15,638 nucleotides of DNA. It comes from 2-02-FULL-47-50 sp964479045. GTDB taxonomy: Bacteria; Pseudomonadota; Gammaproteobacteria; Eutrophobiales; Eutrophobiaceae. The translations under genes were made by a program, and so were the position numbers. The notes beneath the pieces were generated by a model. It had not been told where the DNA came from. It ran no database searches and saw nothing but the letters and a program-made list of their open reading frames with translations. Numbering within the stretch: position 1 is the stretch's first letter; the number at the start of each line of letters is the position of its first letter. The DNA lies in contig CAYZJI010000023.1 in NCBI GenBank assembly GCA_964479045.1, positions 1-15,638 on the forward strand, in the 5' to 3' direction. Shown piece after piece: positions 8,616-15,217 of this stretch.

Positions 8616-9200
8616 ATGAAAATCGCCCTGACTGGCAGCGCCGGCACCGGCAAGACAGCGCTGGCCAGAGAACTCGCCGAACATTTCAAACTCACGCTGA
8701 TCCCTGAGCACTTCGAGCCCTTCTTCGATCCGCCCGGCACCTTCACGCGCAGCCCGCCGGAGAAACTCCTGCAAATTTTTCATCAGATCCTTGACTTCAA
8801 GCAGGCCGAGGAAAAACGGATAGGTGATTTTGTTGTTGATCGGTGTCCGTTGGATCTGTTCAACCTCTGGCTGGCCAAGGGGTTATGGCGCAAGGACCGG
8901 CGCAGCGCCGATTTTTATGTGAAGTGCAGAAGTAATATGGCGGCCTATGATGCTGTCATTATTCCACCATGGGGTACACTGCCCCTGAAGCCGCTGGAAA
9001 ACCCGACCGGCCTGCAGAAGCGTGCCGATAACCCATGGCAGTTGCTTTACAACCAGGCCACGATCATGGGGCTGGCTTTCAGCTGGTTACCGCGGAAACG
9101 CATCATCGTTATGCCGGAAGGGCTGACTGATCCGGAGGCCCGGCTGCAATTCGTGCTTGAGCGGATTAAACCGGCACCCGCACAGTCTGCTATCCATTGA
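8616..9200 (+). CDS. small P-loop ATPase/kinase-like protein
   Basis: This 194-residue protein begins MKIALTG and carries a perfect Walker A motif, GSAGTGKT, at residues 7-14. The segment DFVVDRCPLD (71-80) supplies a Walker-B-like strand and a D-R pair at 75-76, as in AAA_28/NadR-type and nucleoside-kinase-like P-loop proteins. No signal peptide or membrane segment is visible, so it should be cytoplasmic. Upstream, ACAGG (8606-8610) is a weak ribosome binding site. I cannot name its substrate. It lies alone between two RTX genes, with a repeat cluster before it and a candidate promoter after it, so it is probably its own transcription unit. A link to the RTX proteins is only positional. Confidence 0.8.
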   Translation: MKIALTGSAGTGKTALARELAEHFKLTLIPEHFEPFFDPPGTFTRSPPEKLLQIFHQILDFKQAEEKRIGDFVVDRCPLDLFNLWLAKGLWRKDRRSADFYVKCRSNMAAYDAVIIPPWGTLPLKPLENPTGLQKRADNPWQLLYNQATIMGLAFSWLPRKRIIVMPEGLTDPEARLQFVLERIKPAPAQSAIH

Positions 9201-9238
9201 ACCGGGTTTGTGCAGGTCCGGTAAACTGGCTTACTGTC

Positions 9239-9267
9239 TTGTTCATACTACTGGCTGCCTTTATAGT
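9239..9267 (+). promoter_or_regulatory. candidate promoter of the second RTX gene
   Basis: TTGTTC (9239-9244) and TATAGT (9262-9267) are separated by exactly 17 bases. The -10 matches 5/6 and the -35 only 3/6 of the sigma-70 consensus. The predicted start is about 30 bases before the ATG at 9304. Confidence 0.4.
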
Positions 9268-9303
9268 TGAAATCTGCAGAACTGACAGCACGAGCATCCC
9301 CAT

Positions 9304-10953
9304 ATGGCGACATTGACATTTGGCAACTTTCCGGTGGACATGACGGCCCCGGATCTGTTGACGGAATATCTTGATACAGAGCTCATAAACGTCAGTTTTT
9401 CGTCCAGCAGTCTCACAGGTTTTTTTGATAATGGCAGCACGCTGCTAATCACCGGCAGGTTCGATCTGAGCAGTCTCGAAAATTTTACCAGGAACAGCTA
9501 CATCAGCGGCCTGATTTTTACCGATGGCGCAGATGATTTGATTTTCAGTCTGACTGGCCTGCCTAGAATCTCTTTCCAGGAAATTATCGATCTCAATGCC
9601 AACCAGATAGAGGCACTTTTCTCGAAAGCCCCTCTCACAATCAATTCGGGTGATTTTGATGATCACCTGATCGTTGAGCGCGCAACGGGGATAAACATTC
9701 TTAACAGTGGTGGCGGTGACGATCAACTGGATGGTTTTCGTGGTATCGATCGTCTGAATGGTGGTGATGGCGATGACACGCTGTTTGGAGATGCCGGCAA
9801 TGACCTCCTGAATGGCGGTGCGGGTGAAGACACACTGGACGGTGGGGCCGGTTCAGATACCGCCAGTTATTCCGGATCTGCCCAGGCCGTTAGTGTCAAT
9901 CTCGTTAGCGGTGAAGTTTCCGGAGGTGACGCCGAAGGTGATGTTCTCATCAGCATTGAGCATGTCAACGGCTCCGATCATGCTGATGAACTCACGGCGG
10001 GCAGCGGCAGCCGTCTCGCTGGCGGCGCAGGCGATGATTCCTACAATATCAATCATGCAGCTGTAATGATCATTGAAGGTGTAAACAAGGGGGAGGACTC
10101 GGTATTCACCACGCTGGCGTCGTATACCCTGCCGGATAACGTCGAGAATCTTGAAGTATCCGGTGCGCTTGAGTTCGTTTTGATCGGGAATAAACTCGGC
10201 AATGTGTTGATCGGGAACGCACAGTCAAATGTGTTGCTGGGGCAGATCGGTAATGATGATTTGTATGGACTGGGTGGTAATGATGTGCTGAATGGCGGTA
10301 CTGGTAATGATCTGCTGGATGGTGGCTTCGGAGTGGACGTTCTGAATGGCGGTCCCGGCAATGATATTTACAAGACAGACCGGAGGGATGAAGTGCTGAC
10401 GCTGGTGGAGGGTGGTGGTATTGATACGCTGCAGAGCCATGTATCGGTGGATATCACAGTCAGCGCGGGATCAATACAGATAGAACATGTGACCCTAGCG
10501 GGGGCATATGCACGTAATATAACCGGTAATGCTCTCAATAACACACTGACAGGAAATGAGCGTGTGAATCGGATTGAGGGCAATGCCGGCAATGATGTGC
10601 TGATTGGCGCGGGTGGAACGGACTACCTGAATGGCGGCGCGGGATCTGACAAGTTCGTACTTGATGCGGCCCTTGGGAATGGCGTGGACAGGCTGCTGGA
10701 TTTCACTGCCGGACTGGATCAGATCGGGCTGGATGAAGACATTTTTACGGCGTTAAGTGCAGGTGCGTTGCCGGCAGGCAGTTTTGTGGCCGGAACGGTG
10801 GCGCTGGAGGCAGACGATTTTATTATTTACAACACGGCAACCGGTGGGTTGTTTTATGATGCTGATGGTATTGGTGCCAGTGCGGCAGTACCGATAGCAT
10901 TGCTGTTGGGAGCGCCGGATTTGACGGCATCGGACATTACCATCATCGCCTGA
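9304..10953 (+). CDS. RTX calcium-binding protein, probable type I secretion substrate
   Basis: The 549-residue protein has an N-terminal region of ~130 residues without RTX repeats that I do not recognise. RTX nonapeptides follow in separate blocks at residues ~137-195, ~240, ~312-359 and ~422-454. Between blocks are modules with DNVENLEVSG and ARNITGNALNNTLTGN, the same spacer type as in the large RTX protein. The C-terminus from ~450 (KFVLDAALG, then FIIYNTATGGLFYDADGIG, ending DITIIA) is again a type I secretion C-terminal domain. There is no cysteine, signal peptide or protease motif. The start has only a weak ACGAG (9290-9294) upstream. It is clearly related to the 1783-8076 protein at the C-terminus but not at the N-terminus, so the two are probably secreted by the same transporter and differ in what they present. 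Confidence 0.9.
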   Translation: MATLTFGNFPVDMTAPDLLTEYLDTELINVSFSSSSLTGFFDNGSTLLITGRFDLSSLENFTRNSYISGLIFTDGADDLIFSLTGLPRISFQEIIDLNANQIEALFSKAPLTINSGDFDDHLIVERATGINILNSGGGDDQLDGFRGIDRLNGGDGDDTLFGDAGNDLLNGGAGEDTLDGGAGSDTASYSGSAQAVSVNLVSGEVSGGDAEGDVLISIEHVNGSDHADELTAGSGSRLAGGAGDDSYNINHAAVMIIEGVNKGEDSVFTTLASYTLPDNVENLEVSGALEFVLIGNKLGNVLIGNAQSNVLLGQIGNDDLYGLGGNDVLNGGTGNDLLDGGFGVDVLNGGPGNDIYKTDRRDEVLTLVEGGGIDTLQSHVSVDITVSAGSIQIEHVTLAGAYARNITGNALNNTLTGNERVNRIEGNAGNDVLIGAGGTDYLNGGAGSDKFVLDAALGNGVDRLLDFTAGLDQIGLDEDIFTALSAGALPAGSFVAGTVALEADDFIIYNTATGGLFYDADGIGASAAVPIALLLGAPDLTASDITIIA

Positions 10954-10960
10954 ATCATCC

Positions 10961-11064
10961 GTCGGCCCGGTGCAAGCTTGCCCCGGCATGCAGTTAGCCC
11001 GGATCCGGGCCCCGTTAAAAGAATTTTCTTTCCCCTCATTCCGGAGATATCCCGGATCCAGTAA
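10961..11064. repeat. degenerate REPIN-like copies between second RTX gene and glycosyltransferase
   Basis: A degenerate forward half (GTCGGCCCGG, then CCCCGGCATGCAGT, 10961-10994) is followed by the perfect palindrome GCCCGGATCCGGGC (10997-11010). A second forward half lies at 11035-11064 (TCATTCCGG, then CCCGGATCCAGTAAC). No convincing U-tract terminator is seen after the RTX gene, so the GC-rich palindrome may serve that role. Confidence 0.6.
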
Positions 11065-11100
11065 CATCACATCTGAACAGGTTCGATAACTATTAATTAA

Positions 11101-12819
11101 ATGAAGAAAAAACCAGAACAGGGAAAGGCAAAATCCGGCGAGCGGCGGGAATCCCGCGCCGGCAATGCTGCAATTTTTTATCATCCGGAAGGCTATACCG
11201 TTTCGACAGACGGCAAGCTGATGGGGCGGCATGCGGCCGGTGAGGGTTTCCTGAACGGATTTTTCCGGCATGCACAGGTTGATTGCTTTTATGGGTATGC
11301 CGCCAGCCGGGAACACTATAACCTCTTCCAGCAGAGTGCAGCGGTACTGGCGGGCAATGTGGAAACGGTGTGGATACCGCACACAACGCCGGATCAGATC
11401 AGCGCGCCGGGGGCCGTGTATGTGCCGGGCCCGGACCTGGCGGAATTGGCCTGGAAACGGCGGAGTTCTGATGCGCAGTCGTGGAGCATCACCGGCGTCA
11501 CCCATACGATCTGTTCTGACCGGATCATGGACGCACTTTGCAATCTCATGCTCGCCCCTGTGGAACCGTGGGACGCCATCATTTGTACGTCGCGTGTTGT
11601 GAAATCATCGATTGAACGGCTGACAGACGGTTATGGTGAATATCTGAAAGAACGCATGGATGCACGAGTACTGGATAAAAAAATCCAGTTGCCCATTATT
11701 CCACTTGGTGTGGATTGTGATGCGTTTGCAAAATCGCAACAGACCGATCAGGCACGGAGGCAACTGCGTAAGGAACTCGGCATTGGTGATAATGACATAG
11801 TGGCCCTGTTCATGGGACGGTTTTCATTCCATGCCAAGGCCCATCCATTACCGATGTATATGGGGCTTGAGTCTGCTGCGCGGGCCACGGGTAAAAAAAT
11901 CTGGCTGGTTCAGGCCGGGTGGTTTCCGAATGATCATATCAAGCAGGAATTCGTCAACGGCGCCCGCCAGTTTTGTCCTTCCGTGCAGAACCTGTTCGTA
12001 GACGGCCGCAAACCGGAGGTCAGGCGTAATATCTGGTTTGTCGCAGACATCTTTATATCCCTGCCTGACAATATCCAGGAAACCTTCGGGATTACCCCGG
12101 TCGAGGCAATGGCGGCCGGATTGCCTGCGGTGGTGACCGACTGGAATGGTTACAAGGACACGGTGGAAGAGGGGGTTACGGGTTTCCGTGTTCCGACCTT
12201 CATGCCGGAGGCCGGTACGGGTGAGGAACTGGCCAGTCGCTTTTTTTATGGTGTCGACACCTATGATCGTTACATTGGATTATCCAGCCAGTGTATCGCC
12301 GTGGACATTGGTGCGACGGCACAGGCACTGACGGAACTGGCACGTAATGATGATTTGCGCCGGCGCATGGGGGAGAACGGTATCAAGCGCGCCCGTGAAG
12401 TGTATGACTGGCGTGTGATTATCCGCCAGTATCAGGATCTCTGGGCGGAACTGGCATCACGCCGTGCCAGTGCAGGCGTTGTGCCGGGGGCAAGCCGCAC
12501 GTTGCCACACCGGCCGGATCCGTTCCGGTTGTTTGACGATTATCCCACGCAGGTTGTGGGAGGTGATACAACCATCAGTATCAATGTGAATACTCCGGAG
12601 AAGGCCCTGCGCGTAATGCTGAAACTGAACATGAATTCATTCGCAATGTCGATCCTGCTGGGTGAGTCTGAATTTAAAAAAATATTCAGCAGGTTGGGTG
12701 AACAGAACAAAATAACAGTAGCGGAATTACTTGCAGATTTTCCTGCAGATCGGCAGGCCGCACTCCAGCGTACAATCACCTGGCTGGCAAAACTGGGGAT
12801 TGTGAAGATAGAAGGCTAG
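11101..12819 (+). CDS. GT4-like glycosyltransferase with C-terminal extension
   Basis: The 572-residue protein has a two-domain GT-B layout. The C-terminal half holds LFMGRFSFHAKAHP at ~238, typical of the linker into the donor-binding domain, and ETFGITPVEAMAAGLPAVV, whose E327 and E335 form the E-x7-E motif of retaining family-4 glycosyltransferases. These residues normally bind the nucleotide-sugar. The N-terminal half contains HPEGY and MGRHAAGEGF, which I take as part of the acceptor domain. From ~460 to 572 there is an extra region (DPFRLFDDYP, then a lysine-rich stretch that may form a small helical or winged-helix fold) outside the GT domain. No signal or membrane segment is seen. The ATG lacks a Shine-Dalgarno sequence (TATTAATTAA precedes it), so the start is not certain. 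It follows the second RTX gene by ~150 bases, with repeats between. The acceptor is unknown; surface polysaccharide or a glycoprotein are possible. Confidence 0.85.
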   Translation: MKKKPEQGKAKSGERRESRAGNAAIFYHPEGYTVSTDGKLMGRHAAGEGFLNGFFRHAQVDCFYGYAASREHYNLFQQSAAVLAGNVETVWIPHTTPDQISAPGAVYVPGPDLAELAWKRRSSDAQSWSITGVTHTICSDRIMDALCNLMLAPVEPWDAIICTSRVVKSSIERLTDGYGEYLKERMDARVLDKKIQLPIIPLGVDCDAFAKSQQTDQARRQLRKELGIGDNDIVALFMGRFSFHAKAHPLPMYMGLESAARATGKKIWLVQAGWFPNDHIKQEFVNGARQFCPSVQNLFVDGRKPEVRRNIWFVADIFISLPDNIQETFGITPVEAMAAGLPAVVTDWNGYKDTVEEGVTGFRVPTFMPEAGTGEELASRFFYGVDTYDRYIGLSSQCIAVDIGATAQALTELARNDDLRRRMGENGIKRAREVYDWRVIIRQYQDLWAELASRRASAGVVPGASRTLPHRPDPFRLFDDYPTQVVGGDTTISINVNTPEKALRVMLKLNMNSFAMSILLGESEFKKIFSRLGEQNKITVAELLADFPADRQAALQRTITWLAKLGIVKIEG

Positions 12820-12848
12820 TTGTTTGCAGGCTGTTTAGTTGCAAGCGC

Positions 12849-12937
12849 CGTCATACCGGCGAATGCCGGTATCCAGTGAAACAAAAGAATACCAGGGAAG
12901 AATTATCTACTGGGCCCCGTTTTGTAACGGGACGACG
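12849..12937. repeat. REPIN-like composite after the glycosyltransferase
   Basis: A forward half (CGTCATACCGGC, loop, GCCGGTATCCAGT, 12849-12878) and an inverted half (ACTGGGCCCCGTT, loop, AACGGGACGACG, 12909-12937) are joined by a 30-base spacer. The spacer is shorter than in the other composites and A-rich rather than T-rich. It sits between the glycosyltransferase stop codon and tRNA-Val, where it may also act as a transcript end. Confidence 0.8.
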
Positions 12938-12965
12938 GTATATTGCAGGGCATTTGAATGCAGAA

Positions 12966-13040
12966 TGGTGGGCGATGCTGGTTTCGAACCAGCGACCCCT
13001 GTCGTGTGAGGACAGTGCTCTACCGCTGAGCTAATCGCCC
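12966..13040 (-). tRNA. tRNA-Val (anticodon CAC)
   Basis: The reverse complement folds into a full cloverleaf of 75 bases. The acceptor GGGCGAT pairs with ATCGCCC, the D arm is GCTC/GAGC, the anticodon stem CTGTC/GACAG carries loop CTCACAC, and the T arm GCTGG/CCAGC carries loop TTCGAAA. The anticodon CAC reads GUG valine codons. Discriminator A and the CCA end are encoded (12966-12969). Confidence 0.95.
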
Positions 13041-13051
13041 GATTAGCGAGA

Positions 13052-13080
13052 ATTATAAGATAATAAAACAACGATGGTAA
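13052..13080 (-). promoter_or_regulatory. promoter of tRNA-Val
   Basis: On the minus strand, TTACCA (13075-13080) and a perfect TATAAT (13052-13057) are 17 bases apart. The predicted start is only a few bases from the mature 5' end of the tRNA at 13040. The -35 lies beside the hairpin AACCAG/CTGGTT (13079-13094). Confidence 0.65.
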
Positions 13081-13121
13081 CCAGTATGCTGGTTCGACCA
13101 TGAAATTTAGTGGGTTTAATG

Positions 13122-13167
13122 TAAACTTGAAACCCTGAACCCAAACCCCAAATCCCAAACTTCAAAC
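13122..13167 (+). repeat. degenerate heptamer array directly before gltX
   Basis: Six heptamers and a partial one run up to the start codon: TAAACTT, GAAACCC, TGAACCC, AAACCCC, AAATCCC, AAACTTC, AAAC. The common form is roughly AAACCCC. The array occupies the place where a Shine-Dalgarno sequence would be, and none is present. Confidence 0.7.
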
Positions 13168-14580
13168 ATGACTATCCGTACCCGTTTTGCGCCCAGCCCC
13201 ACCGGTTATCTGCATATAGGCGGTGTCCGCACGGCCCTGTTCTCATGGCTTTATGCCCGCAGGCATGGCGGACAGTTCATATTGCGTATTGAGGACACCG
13301 ATCGCGAACGTTCCACCGATGCAGCGATTGAGGTGATCCTTGAAGGTATGCGCTGGCTGGGACTAGATCACGATGAGGGCCCGTTTTACCAGACGCGGCA
13401 TTTTGATCGATATAACGCGATCATTGACCAATTATTGAAAGACGGCCATGCCTATACCTGCTATTGCAGCAAGGAAGAACTCGAAGCCATGCGTGAATCC
13501 GCCATGGCCCGTGGCGAAAAACCGCGTTACAACGGCAAATGCCGTAACGGTGTGGCGCATCCACCGGCCGGAGTGAACCCGGTCATCCGGTTTAAAAATC
13601 CGTTGGCAGGGGAGGTCATCATCGCTGATTTGATTCAAGGGCGCGTGGTTTACCAGAACAGTGAGCTGGACGATCTGATCATTCGCCGTTCTGACGGTAC
13701 ACCCACCTACAATCTCAGTGTGGTGGTGGATGACATGGATATGGCCATCACGCATGTGATTCGTGGTGATGATCATCTGAACAACACGCCCCGGCAGATG
13801 AATATTTTTGCCGCGTTGGGTAAAACCCCGCCGCATTATGCCCATGTTCCGCTGATTCTCGGTCCGGACGGCAAACGGCTTTCCAAGCGGCATGGGGCGG
13901 TGAGCGTGCTGGAGTACAAGGAGCAGGGCATACTGCCGGATGCTCTCCTGAATTATCTGGTGCGCCTTGGCTGGTCACATGGTGATCAGGAAATTTTCAG
14001 CCGCGAGGAAATGATCAGATTATTTGATGTGAGTGACGTCAACAAGGCGGCAGCTTCGGTCAACCCGGAAAAACTTCTGTGGCTGAACCAGCATTATCTG
14101 AAATCCACGCCGGTGGAAAAATTGTTGATACCCCTGGCTGAACAACTTGAATCTAATGGGCTGGACCTTGCCAGTGGCCCAAACCTGAAAAGACTGCTTG
14201 AAGTGCAGCGCGAACGCTGCAATACCCTCAAGCAGATTGCCGATGACAGCCGGGTATTTTTCCGTGAGTTTGATGACTATGATCCAGATGCGGCTGCCAA
14301 ACACCTGACTGCTGAAGCCGAACCCGTTCTACAGACATTACTGGATCAGTTGGGCCGGATTACGGATTGGACGGCGCCGGTTTTACATGACAGCGTAAAG
14401 AGTGCAGCCCAGACACTCGAACTCAAGCTGGGTAAAGTGGCGCAACCGCTCCGGGTTGCCCTGAGCGGAACAGCAACATCGCCATCCATAGATGTGACTC
14501 TGGAACTGCTCGGACAGGACAAGGCGCTGGCCAGAATTACTCGTGCAATCAAGCACATCGGAGACAGAAACCCGGCTTGA
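13168..14580 (+). CDS. gltX: glutamyl-tRNA synthetase
   Basis: GltX attaches glutamate to tRNA-Glu in the cytoplasm. The 470-residue length is normal for the family. The class I HIGH motif is seen as HIGG at residues 16-19, within FAPSPTGYLHIGG, and the KMSKS-type motif as RLSKR at 237-241. Both bind ATP and the tRNA 3' end. A zinc-site pattern is present with C98, C100 and C125. Position 127, a histidine in the E. coli enzyme, is asparagine here, with H131 nearby. The start is fixed by homology (MTIRTRFAPSPTG) rather than by a ribosome binding site, since the leader is an A/C-rich heptamer array. The gene is divergent from tRNA-Val and is followed by a second heptamer array. Its sequence type is gamma/beta proteobacterial. 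Confidence 0.97.
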   Translation: MTIRTRFAPSPTGYLHIGGVRTALFSWLYARRHGGQFILRIEDTDRERSTDAAIEVILEGMRWLGLDHDEGPFYQTRHFDRYNAIIDQLLKDGHAYTCYCSKEELEAMRESAMARGEKPRYNGKCRNGVAHPPAGVNPVIRFKNPLAGEVIIADLIQGRVVYQNSELDDLIIRRSDGTPTYNLSVVVDDMDMAITHVIRGDDHLNNTPRQMNIFAALGKTPPHYAHVPLILGPDGKRLSKRHGAVSVLEYKEQGILPDALLNYLVRLGWSHGDQEIFSREEMIRLFDVSDVNKAAASVNPEKLLWLNQHYLKSTPVEKLLIPLAEQLESNGLDLASGPNLKRLLEVQRERCNTLKQIADDSRVFFREFDDYDPDAAAKHLTAEAEPVLQTLLDQLGRITDWTAPVLHDSVKSAAQTLELKLGKVAQPLRVALSGTATSPSIDVTLELLGQDKALARITRAIKHIGDRNPA

Positions 14581-14625
14581 CAGGGCAGGGGTGCTAGCGT
14601 AAATTGCCTCGCCTTCAGGAGTGAC

Positions 14626-14686
14626 GAGTAATGAGTAGTGAGTAATGAGGGTATAATTTTTCACTCATTCCTCATCCCTCATAACT
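14626..14686. repeat. facing heptamer arrays downstream of gltX
   Basis: The left arm is three heptamers, GAGTAAT, GAGTAGT and GAGTAAT (14626-14646), followed by GAGG. The right arm (14662-14686) holds the same type in reverse complement: CTCATTC, CTCATCC, CTCATAA. About 19 of 25 positions of the arms can pair, around the loop TATAATTTTT. It could end gltX transcription as an imperfect hairpin. The TATAAT at 14652-14657 matches a -10 box but lacks a -35 at proper distance. Confidence 0.6.
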
Positions 14687-14694
14687 GAAGTATC

Positions 14695-14720
14695 GGGGCC
14701 ATAGCTCAGCTGGGGTGAGC
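14695..14720 (+). pseudogene. 5' fragment of a tRNA-Ala gene
   Basis: GGGGCCATAGCTCAGCTGGG (14695-14714) is identical to the first 20 bases of the intact tRNA-Ala at 14844. The match then degrades (GTGAGC against AGAGC). The anticodon, T arm and 3' end are missing, so it cannot make a tRNA. The two 5' ends are 149 bases apart. Confidence 0.8.
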
Positions 14721-14825
14721 CGGATAAAGAGATTTGTCCGGTGGACAAATTTCCCGGCGAACGCCCGTACAAACGATGTACGGGCCGGTGTTGAGCGAAG
14801 TCAGAGTTGTCGCGCCATGGATGGC
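14719..14825. repeat. three consecutive hairpins between tRNA-Ala fragment and intact gene
   Basis: The first hairpin has outer arms GCCGG (14719-14723) and CCGGC (14754-14758) and an inner stem ATTTGTCC/GGACAAAT (14732-14739 with 14743-14750). The second is a perfect nine-pair stem, GCCCGTACA/TGTACGGGC (14763-14771 with 14777-14785), and the third is GCCAT/ATGGC (14814-14825). The stretch has the look of a small non-autonomous repeat element. It differs from the REPIN-like family elsewhere in the window. It encodes no protein that I can support. Confidence 0.55.
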
Positions 14826-14843
14826 ATGAAGAAAATTTAAAGA

Positions 14844-14917
<74 letters not shown>

Positions 14918-14919
<2 letters not shown>

Positions 14920-14949
14920 TCCTTCGCAAGCGGAGCACGGCGAAGGATG
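14918..14949 (+). terminator. hairpin overlapping the 3' end of tRNA-Ala
   Basis: CATCCTTCGC (14918-14927) pairs perfectly with GCGAAGGATG (14940-14949) around a 12-base loop. The stem includes the last two bases of the encoded CCA. There is no U-tract, so it may be a processing or weak termination structure. A GC-rich hairpin GCGGGC/GCCCGC follows at 14974-14988. Confidence 0.4.
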
Positions 14950-15101
14950 CCACACCGAAGCCCTTTGGCGAAGGCGGGCGCGGCCCGCTTGCTCCGGCTC
15001 GGCAAGCCGCCAGCAGGACGCTGCGAAAGCTGACGCGCCGAACGGATTAACGAAGGTTACCGAGGCGAAGGCGGCTCAATAATTGGAGAATCCGGCGGGT
15101 T

Positions 15102-15130
15102 CTTGCAGCTTCGGCTTGCCCTGCCCATAT
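15102..15130 (+). promoter_or_regulatory. sigma-32-like heat-shock promoter for the hsp20 gene
   Basis: CTTGCAG (15102-15108), 14 bases, then GCCCATAT (15123-15130) closely match the RpoH consensus CTTGAAA and CCCCATNT. The predicted start is near 15138, giving a leader of about 80 bases. A heat-shock gene directly downstream supports the call. The rest of 14950-15101 shows no gene. Confidence 0.6.
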
Positions 15131-15137
15131 TAAGGCA

Positions 15138-15217
15138 GACTTCCGGCGGATGAGCTGCCGGGGCGTTAAGGGCGCCGTAAGGGCCCAATGTCAAAGTCGC
15201 TTGCGAGGGCTTTGAGG
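15138..15217 (+). promoter_or_regulatory. ROSE-like RNA thermometer in the hsp20 leader
   Basis: The leader has an upstream hairpin (CCGGC/GCCGG, 15143-15147 with 15157-15161), a GC-rich middle (GGGCGCCGTAAGGGCCC), and a last hairpin that hides the ribosome binding site. In that last one, TCAAAG (15191-15196) pairs with CTTTGA (15210-15215). Above it, TCGCT (15197-15201) faces AGGG (15206-15209), 8 bases before the ATG. TCGCT fits the ROSE motif U-U/C-G-C-U, with a possible G-G pair opposite the Shine-Dalgarno sequence. ROSE elements melt on heating and are typical of small heat-shock genes. The fold was drawn by hand. Confidence 0.5.

Noticed and set aside
12907..13158. Minus-strand reading frame across tRNA-Val and the heptamer array
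   Set aside because: It translates a tRNA gene, a repeat and a simple-sequence array, and has no ribosome binding site.
14652..14657. TATAAT as a promoter for tRNA-Ala
   Set aside because: There is no -35 at proper distance, and the box lies in the loop of the heptamer hairpin, far from the intact tRNA.
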